DNA of 64,000 nt from assembly GCF_032854445.1 (NCBI RefSeq), contig NC_088295.1, positions 80,320,028 to 80,384,027 on the forward strand, given 5' to 3'. The position numbers and the translations under genes were made by a program. Below are positions 1-11,930 of the stretch, in pieces. Source of the DNA: Liolophura sinensis (taxonomy: Eukaryota; Mollusca; Polyplacophora; Chitonida; Chitonidae). How positions within the stretch are numbered: the first letter of the stretch is position 1; each line of letters opens with the position of its first letter. The notes under the pieces were generated by a model. It had not been told where the DNA came from and did no database searches. It worked only from the letters and a program-made list of their open reading frames with translations.

Positions 1-144
1 AATGTTAACTGGTTAAATTAACACTAATTTATTAATATTTCATACAGCACTTGACTGTACTCATACAGTGCAACCCTTGTAGTAGTGGCAATATTTTACA
101 CAACCATTGTACTCCACAGCAAACACAGCTATTGTTATACTCAC

Positions 145-3100
145 AGACTCCTGCACAGTTCTAGCAGCAGCAAGCTTCTCTTCAAAGTTCTTCTTCATTT
201 CCTCCATTTCCAGCTGATTTTTTGCCAACAAACTCTCATACTCTTGACTCAACTCTTCTTTCAGACTTGCTCGTTCTAATAAATCAGAGAGGAAAACAGC
301 CGTGCAGTATCCACAATATGGAAAGTATTTCAAAGTAATTGAAAACGTAGAGAGCAATTGATCAAAAATGTGTAAAAAGATCAGTTTGACATAGATATTA
401 ACAAATGTTTCATCCAATATGAAGAAAAGTGTATTATTTCTTATTATACAGTTGGGTAACTGGTCCCACCTTCAGCTGCAATAACCAATATGTGTTTTTA
501 AAATAAAGAGCAAACATGTATAATGACAAATTTCAAGTTCGTATATTCCATTATATATGGAAAAATTCTCTGTTTGGCTTTATGTTCACTATATTTGGGG
601 GTAAAGAGATGGGGTGAAGACAAAAGAGTATTTTGAGTTCTTAAAAAGTAGTCAATTGGAGAGAAAGTAAAAGGTAAAATTGACTGCTAAAAATGTCAAA
701 AACAATCGCAGTTTATGTATATCTTTCAAAACAAAACAAAGTCACATTGTAGAAGATTACAAGGTAATATGTTAAAGACTTTAAAGCAAAAGACAGATCA
801 AAAGAGAATTTAAGAAATTATGCAAAGCGTATCAAATCTGTGATTTAGTCATTAGGCTATATGCTGAACTAAAAGTCCCATATTATGCCTTGACAGGGAT
901 GTCACAGGGTTCACACAAGTATTACTAAGTATTTCTTATTTGTTGACATACAGTGGTGTATCAAACAAAGTCAATTTCCCTGTTCTACATGTATCCAAAA
1001 GAGCACCATGATGAAAAGTAAAGAATGCAGGCTTGCAAATTAAACACAGAGAAACAGTAGATTACTGATTAAAAAGGAAAATGATTGTATTCACAGCAGG
1101 CAATTACCCGGCAGTAGATAATCCTTCTCAGGAGTGGTAGCTAGAAAACACTACAGCCTTTATAAATAGGAATAAGTAAACAGTGAAGTAAAGTTCTACA
1201 GCCTGTTTAATTCACACAAGTGTGAGAACTCCAAATGTAGTCTCATGGAAAAATAACTCGAAAATACTTTAAGGATCAAATCAAGTACGTCAGAAAAAAA
1301 GGTCTAGTATGCTCAAATAGCATCCATTAGCTGTTATTTCCACATTATTATAGAGACTTGTCTTTACCAATGTCGAGTATGTTACCACCACCTACCCTCC
1401 TCTGACATGTCATCATCGTCCTCATCATCTCCCTTGATAACAGTCATGTTACCAGACTCCATCATCTTCTTCAGCCTCTCATTCTCCTCCTGCAGCTCAC
1501 GGATCAGAGCCGCGGTCGGGTCCTCGTTCACCGTGGCTGTAGTTTTTATCTGTTTAGCTCTGTCAGCTGATGGACACAAGTACATGCACATCCATTATCA
1601 AAAGTTTTAATACATGCAAATGGTGTACATAGATTTTTGAGAGAGTTCTTTTCCTTACTCAGATAAAAACACATGGAGGATTTACAAATCCCAATTTAAT
1701 TAATAAAATTTTAAATCTCCTACTGTAGCATCCATGAAAATAAAGGTTAAAAATTATATTGACACCAGGCCAACCTGTGCTATTTCCTTGCTCTCACCTC
1801 TCAGTCCTGAGCGCCATGCGAGATAGGCAGTAACAAGTGCCACTTTTGGTGTCTGGTATGGCCTGAGTGATCCCAAATCTCCCAACTTTGAGGTGCATGG
1901 ACACTCTAGCCATCAGGCCACCAAAGTGGTCTTTGTTTATTTATGAGATTGTTGCTTAATGCAATACTCCAGAATTTTAAACTTAAATGGTAGTTAGTTT
2001 TATGAATGATCCTGGGATGCCCAGGATAAGCCACAAACATCTGGCAACTTACTGACAGACTTTCCCATGTGTGATGCACAGATATGCAATATTGGTCAAG
2101 GACAAGTGATCTTTCATGAACATTAGACTACTCAAACAGCCATACCAGTGTTGTCAATCACTTATTGTCACAAATATCAACGATCTCTTACTTGCTGTAT
2201 GAACAGTGTGAGCAGAGGAAAGATGAACTCAAAAGATACCAGACAGACACTAAAAATTCATACACATTTTACAAAAGGTTACATGAAAGATTTTCTGTTA
2301 AGGTTAAAAAGTATAAGTCAGGTAACAGTCATTCAATGGGATTCATTATATTTGCTAGATTAATATCAAACAGATTCACATGTACAATGGATTACAAACA
2401 AGTTAATCTAACAGCCATAGTTATTTTTGCATGTGTGAGCTAAATTAAGAAAGTTTTGACTGAAATCTTCCAGATATACAGCATTTACAAGAAAGTAAAC
2501 TTCTGTCCTCCCCACTAACTTACCATATCTTAGTGTTGACAGAGATTCTTCATAGTTGATGTCAGCAGGACTGATAGCAGCAATCTACAAAAAAGGCCAA
2601 ACAAAATGATGCCTTTGAAGAAAAACTAGAGAGGTTTTCCTTCTGAAACTGAAAGTTATCACAGTAAATGCAGGATGATGACCATGTTTTATTGTTCTAT
2701 AATTTTTTTATAAGTGCATGCAATTTGTGACTTATTATTGGCTGGAAATGAACTTTACAAATATGGACAATCTGTAAGTTGCACAATAAATGATGATTTG
2801 TACCCCCCCTGAACTTCGGAACATTGTGACGTTATAAAAGCGGCTCTGGTTCATGCATCCGACTGTAAACAATGCCACAAAAACTGTTACGTATTAGTAA
2901 AGATGAATGACAGGCACCTCCAATAACATTACGGTGTTGTAATGCCAAAGTCAAGAGACAGGAGAAATTGACATTTTCTACTTATAAAATGTTAGTATTC
3001 AAAAACTCCATGATCTTTAATACACAACAGCAGGAGAATCCTGTTGACATCGGTTATTTTTTTTTTGTGGAAATTAAAAGCACTGAAGCTGACCATTAAG

Positions 3101-6100
3101 TCCTTTTGCTTCTGCTCATTACACGTTTGTACTCATGGAAGAGTAACTGCTCAGAGCAATTTATACATAGAGAGGTGCAGCTGAAAGACAATTCTACAAG
3201 GCCTAAAATACACCTATTATGCATGCAAGTTTAAAAAAAAAAACAAGCATACAGGCACAAGCAGAGATAGTATATACACAAATGAAACAACACACAGTGA
3301 TGAAATCCACATGGAAACAACACAAACATACCATAATGGTTTTGCTGTTTCCCCCTAAGGCATTTTTCAGCAGTTTTGTTAGGACAGAATCTCGGAAGGG
3401 TACTACAAACAGAAGCATATATATGTTAGTCAGGCATTATAATAATTGAGATAAGTATGTACAGAACCATCATTTCAATGTTAGGAAGGTAATTCACCAC
3501 ACTATCAAGCCTCTGAAACTTGAGAAGCCAACTGATATCCCTTTTTTTTTAACTGTTAAAATTAGCTAATTTCTGGCATCTCTATTTAAAATGTATGTTT
3601 CTACTGGTGCTATCCTGGTGCTATTCTTAAAAATATGAATGTTTTTCTTTTGTTTTTTTTTTTTTTTTTTTTTTTTTGGATTACATGTAGCTTACCTCTG
3701 ACCCTCTTGCCTGAGCTCTGGTCAGCCAGGGCTGCTATACAGTTACCCAGACATGACAGAGACTGGTTGATGGCTGCCCCTTCCTTTAGTCGATCCCCAG
3801 TAGCTCCCGTGGAATCAGCCCTCTCACTACAAACACAGTCCTTACATCAGCACCTCAACTATATGCAAAAACTGCACATCTATTCTGTATTTATTTATTT
3901 ATTTCATTGTTGTTCAATAATGAATACTAATGAATATTTTACCTATACGAAGGCTGTCAGCTTTAATGAGAGTGGAGAAAACCGAATCGCTGGGGTAAAC
4001 CATGTACAAGTACTTTTTGCAAATTACTGACATTTTTGTTGTTTTGTGGAGTACAAACTTGAATGCCACATAGGTGGTAGATAACTGAAGTTGTAGTCCA
4101 GTTGTTACGGGCATGCCGGTCACTCCCGAAGACAACTGGAGTTGTGGTCCAGTTGTTACGGGCATGTCGGTCAATGCCGAAGACAACCGGAGTCGTAGTC
4201 CAGTTGCTACAGGCATGCCGGTCAATCCCGAAGACATATGGCCATCAGCCACTAGGACCAATTCAAAATGATCAGCTGGGTTGAATTTAGTTGCATCTTT
4301 CAAAGCTCTCAAGTATGCCAAGCTTAATAATTTCAGATGCCTTCACCTTGATAATCACCAATTATTTATTACCTGGCACTTTCTGGGTATCTTGTTATCT
4401 CATATAAGTTGATTTTACTGAATATTTTTTCATTACAAATAAAAAAATTCACACAAATGGATAAACAGACGTTGAATACATCTGTACAAAGAACAAACAG
4501 AATATATGTAAAACAGTGTTACAACTGAGCCTACTTTACAACAAACACCCAGGCCATTACCTTCCAGCCAAATCCACCAAGTTGATGACAGCTGTTTTGG
4601 CCATTTCTTCTCCTGCAGCATTCTTGCTCTTCTGAACAAATGTGATGCCAACAATCGTGTGGGCTCGGCTGTGTGGGACAATTGATGTAATATTAGATAC
4701 CTGTATATATATATAGGTGACCAAACAGGTAACCTGCTGAAAATGTAAATCATGAATATTCATTCATTGCATATCACAGCGGGCAACAGGAAATCTGTAC
4801 AAAACTTGCTAATATGAGCTTTAGCTAAAACCTAATTCACCCTTAGCATGTTTTCTGACAGCCTTCAGGTTAGCTGCCTTAAAGTACATGTAGAAACCTT
4901 ATATGAATACAAGTTACACCATTACTCAGCTCCAACCCATGATATGGATTCTTTAAAGAATGAAACCATTTTCATCAGTCATTTTTGTGTGATTCTGTGG
5001 TCAGCTTTTGACACTGAATGAAAAATGTACAGTTTAATTTATATGTATAAGCATACATACAATTTCACCATGTCCCCTTCCACTGTAAATACTTTTGCAA
5101 TAATTAATGTGCATCACTGCAACGTTCTGTTTCTTAGCATAAGGAATAGTCTTGCCATTTAAAATGTGAAATCATACACTTTCTATTTTCTATTTATTTT
5201 ATTTTTACAAAGCACTCAGGAATATTTCACTTATACAAGACAGCAGCCAGCAGAATTTTGGATGGAAATACACAACTATCTGCAGGTTGCCGTCAGACCT
5301 TCCCATGTATGACTTGATAGAAAGACAGCCTGAGCTGGACTTTGGCTTGAAGCAACTGCATTGGTGAAAGGCTCCTTTCCCATCCTTTCTGTTCTCTTTT
5401 TTCTTATTTTTTTCTTAGTAACTTATTTAATAATCTATACATATACATATTAGATTATTCAATGACAACAAAGTAACAGTGAGACTTCATAGTGAGCTAT
5501 TTTCAGATAATCTTTCCAGGTTAAAGTTTTAAAGGAAGCACAGGTAGCTTAATACAATCCCAGGTGTGTGCAACAACACACTGACCTTCATTATAGTGAG
5601 TTAGAACTTGAACATCTATTTTGAGGATGGACATGTACACATGTAGGCAACATGATGTGATGCATCAGGAAATCTGCTGCATAACAACAAATAATAGATC
5701 ATCATCCTGTCATCTGCTGATTATTAATGTTCATTAGCTACAAGTTTCAACATAGAAGTCAGCTTACAAAAAGTGATAAATATGTTGAAAATACAAAAAT
5801 GATCATTAGTCTTGACACATAACTCCTACAGAATGTAATGTTTTGTGTTATAAAGCAGAATGAGGAATATAGATTTTCTGCAATCTTGACAGGAGCTGGT
5901 GGAGATGATACAGTGAGATGTGACAGTTGTGTGGTGGTGTTTGTAATTACAAGCTAACTTCCCTGGTTAGTAATGGAGGGCTAATTCAAAGTGGTAACGA
6001 GGGAGTACAAGCTTCAGAACTGTTTGCTTGTCACAGATCAATAACTGTGTTAATACTGGGTTGGTCTGTGTTAGGCCTATCGCCATGGAGCTGTTTACAA

Positions 6101-9100
6101 CCAACCTTGTAATCCATGCCACACTTCACCTACAAAGTCTTTCTCTTTGCACAGTGTTCGGCAAAGTTCAATGCAACATGATAATCCATATGACATGTGC
6201 AATGCTCTTAGATTAACTTCGCCTCGTTCAAGTTTTAATGTTTATTTAATGTCACAGTGACTTGGTATTAGCGATATCATTATAAAATTGTTGGCTCTTC
6301 AGCAAACTGACAATAAAGGCAAGAGAGAAAGCTGTTGTCAGCCTTGGGTAGTCCATGAGCACCACTAATCCTCTAAAAGGGTGTCAATAAACTACACAGA
6401 TTTGACATTTACTCTGGTTATACAAACTTATGTGGATATAAGCTTAAATCTGTCATTGTGTGAAAAGTGCAGGCTTCCACTAACCTGCTGGTGGCGTTCA
6501 TGTTTGTCGCTGCCACAGTTCTGTTCATTGTCCCCTCATCCATTTTCTGTTCTATTTCAGCGTAACTTCCAACAGGGGTGACAATCAGTCCATCAGCTGA
6601 TTAGTCATGCAGAAAAAGAGAAGAAATAGGAATAAAGCTAACAAACGGGAATGCCATTGAAATGAAGACTTTAGTATTCTACTTACATATGTAGCCTTTA
6701 AAACTACTCTTTAGCTTTATTGTGAACAACCTTTGGTATCATCAGCCTTCCTGATAGTGTATTTCTTTTATAATCAGCGACAATAAAAGTAAAAGAAGAA
6801 ATATAGGTCCAGCTGCATATTAACATACCATAGAAGCCTTTTTTAGGGTGCTGTCTCACTTTGAGTCCACCTTTTTGTTTGGGTTTTGTGTCCAGGAGAT
6901 CTCTCACCTGCTCATTGTATATCTCCAGCATGCTAAATGTCACCTGAACAGAATACATAAAAACAAAAAGTCTCTATACTCTGACAAATAGTATAGGTTT
7001 ATACTCTTAGAGTACCTTTACATGGTGGATAACATAGAAGTTTCTTTATCATGTAGATAATGAAATAATTAACAGCTACATCGCAAGTCTAACAACATGT
7101 CAAAAGCACATGTAACTCCAAATCATTAATGAATGTACATGTGTATGGTGTATACTGCTCTGTACGAGGTTTCTGAGTTCCTCTGTTGAGGAAATGCAGG
7201 TATACCTCATATTCTGTGGTGTCTCCACCTGCTTTCTTCTCATCGATTCCCACAAACATCTGCTCACAAAACTGTGGCACAACACCTGAGAAAGGATAGG
7301 GTGAAAAATGACAATGCCACATAGGGATGAGTGGAAACTTGAGACTGAAATATGCCTTGTTTAAAGTACATTATTCTGTGCTAAATATAGGTTGTGTAAT
7401 GTGATGTATGGCGTACTTTAAAACAAAAATGAAAGACCAAATGAATGGTGGTGCGTCCATCATTCATGTGGTCTTCCATATATATTTTTACATATTACCC
7501 ACATATATTTTTCTTTCCATCATTTGCATAATAATAATAATATAAATAATTTATTAAATATAATAAAATTGTGCTTTCAGTACAACATGAATGTAACAGT
7601 GAAAACAGCCCACAATAATACATACCCTTGTTAACTCCATATCCCACAATGGACCAACTCTTCCCAGATCCTGTTTGTCCATATGCAAATAATGTGGAAT
7701 TGTAACCTTCCCAAGCATTTTTTAACACACCTACACCCAGGTCGTTGAAAACAGTTTTCTGAAATAGCAATTTAATGACATGAAATTTGAGACACATCAA
7801 ACATCTTTAGACTTTTCATTAATACATGCTACATATACCACTGCTTTCCCACCACAGCAAAGGCAAACTTCTCTACTCTTTGTCATAGTTATATGGTGGT
7901 CACGGCAGTGTACTCTTTTTAAAAATGCCAAAATTAATTTGATAACTTTTGCTTTATAAATGCAAAAAAATTAACATTTGGATAATGAATGGTGCATCTT
8001 GCATCATCACAAGGTAACATCGTCCTGTGAAAACCCTGAATGATGCACACCTATCAAAATCAACAATGATCCCACACTGACTATGAATATTTATTTGACC
8101 GCACTTGAGAATATTTCACTTATACCACGGCGGCCAGCATAATGGTGGGAGGAAACCATTTAGAACCAGAGGAAACCGACGACCATCCGCAGGTTGCTGG
8201 CAGACCTTCCCACATACAGACGAAGAAAAAGCCAGCATAAGCTGGATTCACAGCAACTGTGTTGGTGGGAGGCTCCTGCACCTCCTTGCCCCATGTGGGC
8301 GAGCTAACCCCCTTGGTCACATAGACTCCCCACTGACTATGAGTAACATCAAACTTGATTAAATGATTAAATGTGTATGTATCTGCATGTGTGTCCATTG
8401 GGCAACACTGAGATGAAGCCACCCACAATAATGTCCATTAACCAACACAGAGGCAGTGTATATTTAAATTCCAGCAGGTGTCGCTAGTGTAAAGTAGGAC
8501 CTTGAACCACTAAGAATGCAAAGGTATTCAACGTGTAAAAATTAAAATGCGTTGGTATCTCCTGAAACATTGTATCATCATGGATGTGACAACATAAGGA
8601 TGAAGTAGGATAAGAACAATGTCAACTAATTGGTGTCAAGGCCTTGCTACCAGGTGTTTGCCAGACAGATATTGATACCTGGAAAGTGTTCAACAAGTAG
8701 TAACAGAACTCAGAAAAAACACTTTATGCTGAAAGACACCCAGCTGGTGATACTCATACAACAGTATTAATCCAGCATAAGTATCATGGCAAAGTGCAAT
8801 TAAGCCAAAGTAATTCATTCATCCATTCACCATCATCATCATCATTATCCATCATCACCATCCCATTTGCAGCACACCTGGAAAGATGTCCATTCCAAAA
8901 CACCATAGCATGGAAATGTCTGAACTGATCAACACTAAGTGACACCATGCTAAACAAAGAGACGGATCATGGATCCAACACGTCTGATGTCCCACCACCC
9001 CTTCTCATAATAACGTTACTTTTCATTCCACTCCCGGCAAAAGCAATTGTGACGTCATTACGTCACAGAAATATTGATCATTTGTAACCAATGTGTGGGA

Positions 9101-11248
9101 CATCCAGATGACCTCTTTGCAACAATACCGGTGATGCTTATGATGGGTCGCTAGCTCGATCTTGATTGACAGTTCGGAATAGCTATCAGTTCACCAATAC
9201 ATGACTGAAACACTGAAAACAAAACATGTACATCTGCAAAATGCTAGAACTGAAATTTCTGCCACCACTTTTCAGAACATTCATCTGAGGAGATTCCAAA
9301 TCACTGCTGCTTTCATGTGCACTTACCTGGTCGCAGAACTTTTTGCCATTAGGATGGCTTTTGTCGGCCCCATAGTACCCATCAGGGCCTTCTTTGGAAC
9401 CATCGTGGGACCAGTAACTGTAGTCAAAGCTGAACTTTTTGGGCTCCTCAGTGGCACTGGGGTCAGTTATGCATGTCTGACCACCATCCATCTCTATAAT
9501 CAGCTTGGCATTGCGCTCTCGTTCTCGCCTGTTGTGGGAGCTGTTAAGGGTCAAACTCATATCAGTATTTCTAGTCGATGCTTCATGTTGCTTTGGACAT
9601 CATTCTTACTGTTATTGCCTTGGATAGCACTTTCATCTCGTATGCGTGTTATACAAATGTCAGACTTGAAGCTTATATATATATATACCGGTATATATCT
9701 TTTATAAGCCATCACTGCTCAGAAATTGTAATGCAACAAAAAAAAAACAAACAGCTGTTTTGGGTGTTTGGATGGTGAGGTATTTGGAGTATATTATGAC
9801 ATTGTGTTCTACTTCTTTCTGAGGGCATCAGCATGAAATGCATCCCACGGGCAAAGGCAGGCCAATCTACAACATCACTTGTTTACCAATGCACTAATGC
9901 TTTAATAATTTATGATAAACTATTTTTTAGTACTAAAGAGGAGATAACTATGAATTCATCAAGATATGTTGTCTTTCATATTCTTAAATTTAGTGAAATT
10001 TTGTCATTGTAAGTTTCCTGTGTTCAATATTATTAACAATTAGTCCTTGTCAGAATGGTGTATAAATTACATAACTTAAAGAGGTCAATGTCTGCATAAT
10101 TTGTTGAAAGTGCATGTTATTTATTCTGTGTCTGTTGGTGTTGTAGATTTGACAGACTTCACTGCCAAGCTTCTGAAGTACTTCAACAACCACTGTTAAC
10201 CCACATGTGCAAAACAATAGCACTAAGTAACTCCCTCCATGCTATCTCCCACAGTACAGGCTTAACAGTTGCCTCCCAAATAGTTTGCAAGTCACATACA
10301 GCTAAAGCAAAACAAACAAACAAAAAAGAAAGACAGAAAAGAAAAAAAAAACAGTGTGTGTTTTTAGGTCTTAGTTAGGTCTACTTGAAGTTGAATAGCC
10401 CTATTAATTTATCCAACATCGATGGTTCCTCCCATGAAAAACTTTTACATGAAGATTTTTCTCCAAGCTCACCTGGCAGAGAGCAGGTCCATTAGCCTAA
10501 TGACTGACGTTATATGTAGGCTATAGGCTGCAGGTATATACATGTATTTATAGCAAACGTTTCTGTTTCATGAGAGCCACCTTAGGTTTACATAAACTAT
10601 ACAGGACAGAAAAAAATAGTAATAAAAGCCCGACCAAGAAACTGTGGTACATGCAGTCCTGAATGTGCAGCACGCACAATACATTTCAAGCTGAGACACA
10701 TATTTTCATACACGTACACTGCATAATAGGTTAATTAACACTGAATGCATTGCAACTAAGACATGCATGCGCTTATTTTTTTTTTTTTTTTCATACTAAA
10801 ATAGCAACTAGCTGCTTTTTCTTCTTGGCCTACCTGATGCATTTCTTTTCCAATTCATCTTCTTGAGGGGAGGGGGCTCGCCCCCTCCCCTCACTCGCTC
10901 CCAGTCCCAGGCGAGGTTGTCTTATACAAGCACCGACCAGCAACGTGGGCTGGAGTAATTGTCCACCCACCGCACTTCAGCACTGCAGATACATAAACTA
11001 TACTAATCGAACGATAAAACTTGATAGTCTATCTGCCCAAACACGTACTAAGACCTTTAACCCAGATATCTAAGATTTATGAGCTATCTACCACAGGGAC
11101 TGACCTGCTGTTCAGTTTGGCATATCAGTTGTCAGTTTGCCATCAACCGAAATCAAAACTGGCAAAATTAAAATATGAAAAGCAAATTATTGAAAAAGGA
11201 TATGAAAGGCCTGACTCGAACCGCAACTTTGACGTTTTCTTCAGACAT
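145..11248 (-). CDS. Kinesin-3 family motor, KIF28-like (5' part, 12 exons)
   Basis: ATP-driven microtubule motor. Coding exons in transcript order: 11204-11248, 9327-9533, 7626-7758, 7206-7285, 6829-6943, 6485-6596, 4561-4668, 3696-3826, 3332-3402, 2524-2584, 1396-1566, 145-275. The frame is continuous for 455 residues and continues beyond the left edge. The start [15 protein letters not shown] is a typical kinesin beta-1 strand. The P-loop GQTGSGKS is near residues 111-118, switch I NATSSRAHT near 226-234 and switch II DLAGSER near 263-269, followed by [12 protein letters not shown]. An acidic linker and an E/K-rich helix (about residues 400-455) look like neck and coiled coil. The SSRAH form of switch I and the N-terminal spacing point to KIF28 rather than KIF1, by recollection of the family. 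FHA and tail domains would lie outside the window. Every intron is GT-AG except the first, which is AT-AC. Confidence 0.88.
1752..1935 (-). mobile_element. tRNA-derived SINE, family 2 (old copy)
   Basis: Inverted relative of the copy at 63281. It shares the segment around a CCAAAGAC/GTCTGGTATGGCCTGA core and ends at the right with a degraded tRNA-like head (ACACTCTAGCCATCAGGCCACC). It sits in a kinesin intron. Confidence 0.65.
1936..2095 (-). mobile_element. Degenerate SINE-like repeat, family 3
   Basis: Carries an ACTCCAGAATTTT tail motif and the block CATCTGGCAACTTACTGACA, then TTTCCCATGTGTGATGCACAG. The same order recurs at 25030, 42712 and 44190. It abuts the family 2 copy. Confidence 0.45.
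3653..3677. repeat. Poly-T tract
   Basis: Homopolymer of about 25 T in a kinesin intron, near the donor of exon 3696-3826. Confidence 0.9.
3890..3995 (-). mobile_element. SINE family 1, degenerate 3' fragment
   Basis: An ATTTATTTATTT start followed by decayed AATATTTTACCTATACGA and GGAGAAAACC blocks matches the tail of the family 1 copies at 14000 and 29934. Confidence 0.5.
4085..4240. repeat. Three-copy tandem repeat, about 51 bp
   Basis: Three diverged copies of a unit built around GTAGTCCAGTTGTTACGGGC, then ATGCCGGTCAATCCCGAAGAC, in the kinesin intron between 3827 and 4560. The short reading frames across it are by-products of the repeat. Confidence 0.75.
5186..5372 (-). mobile_element. 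SINE family 1 copy (diverged)
   Basis: Contains CTCAGGAATATTTCACTTAT, a CAGCCAGCAG block, GCAGGTTGCCGTCAGACCTT and AGCTGGACTT in family order, and lacks a clear tRNA-like head. It lies in a large kinesin intron. Confidence 0.75.
8091..8305 (-). mobile_element. SINE family 1 copy
   Basis: Contains GAGAATATTTCACTTATACC, CGGCGGCCAGCATAATGGTG, CCATCCGCAGGTTGCTGGCA and GGTGGGAGGCTCCTG in family order. It is truncated before the tRNA-like head. Confidence 0.85.
8820..8868. repeat. CAT/CCATCA-rich simple repeat
   Basis: Short imperfect (ATC)n tract in kinesin intron 2. Confidence 0.7.
9050..9065. promoter_or_regulatory. Palindromic CRE-like double site
   Basis: A full palindrome TGACGTCA (9050-9057) is followed at once by TTACGTCA (9058-9065), in kinesin intron 2. 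It matches CREB/ATF-type bZIP sites. Function is inferred only from the motif. Confidence 0.4.
9534..11203 (-). other. U12-type (AT-AC) intron of the kinesin gene
   Basis: On the minus strand the intron opens ATATCCTTTTT (11203 downward), the U12 5' splice-site consensus. It ends with a branch-like CCCTTAAC (9543-9550) about 10 nt before the terminal AC (9534-9535). Joining at these points gives VRVRPF followed by [10 protein letters not shown] in frame, as expected for a kinesin. I see no GT donor in this exon that gives the same join. Confidence 0.85.
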
Positions 11249-11591
11249 ATTTCTGCTGTTTCTGTCGCTGTCAGGAGGAAATCGTACAAGTCCAATGTCC
11301 CGTTAATTTCTCTTGACAGACGGCCTCCGGTTCGTTTAGTGCGTTCTGACCCAAGTGGCCGCCATTTGCCTTACGCTTGTATGACAACCGCCGGTCGGTT
11401 GCTAAGGGAAGCCAAAACACAGGACAAAAGCACATGTCGGACTGTACTAAGACTGGAATGCGTTGTTTAGTATACATGCACCGTCTCCCTGTTTACACGA
11501 TCAATCAACCATGAATTTCGTCACAGCTTAGCTATTACATAAATTGGTTTATTTATTAAACCCAAGTTTAGATTGGCGGAAATACACGTAC

Positions 11592-11659
<68 letters not shown>

Positions 11660-11875
11660 GCCTCTATTAGTTTATCAAGATGTTTATCTACTCTGTACAT
11701 CTCTGTTCAAAAGACGCCAACCAAAATATATGTGGCCTACACCTACCGACTTGTGTGTATCGTTATGTAGGCCCTATATGGTGCGTCTGAAGTTGCTTAC
11801 ATAGATGAGCCCGTACACATAAAGCAGTCTGAAAACAATTTTCTAAAAAAAAACAAAACAAATTTTAATAAAATT
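11249..11875. other. Kinesin upstream region with (TA)n
   Basis: Presumed 5' UTR and promoter side of the kinesin gene. No clear core promoter is visible. A (TA)n microsatellite occupies about 11598-11656. The plus-strand open frame 11021-11470 overlaps the kinesin start exon on the other strand and resembles nothing I know. Confidence 0.5.
11597..11657. repeat. (TA)n microsatellite
   Basis: About 29 uninterrupted TA units preceded by GTGTG. Likely polymorphic in length. Confidence 0.95.
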
Positions 11876-11930
11876 TATTTATTTATTTGATTGGCCTGCT
11901 CAAGAACATTTCACCTATATCCGCAGGTTT
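11876..11930 (-). mobile_element. SINE family 1, 3' fragment
   Basis: ATTTATTTATTTGATTGG, then CTCAAGAACATTTCACCTAT. Only the tail is left. Confidence 0.7.

Noticed and set aside
9201-9707. Plus-strand frame of 168 codons
   Set aside because: Antisense shadow of kinesin exon 2 (9327-9533).
11021-11470. Plus-strand frame of 149 codons
   Set aside because: It overlaps the kinesin start exon on the other strand and shows no domain, splice or codon evidence.
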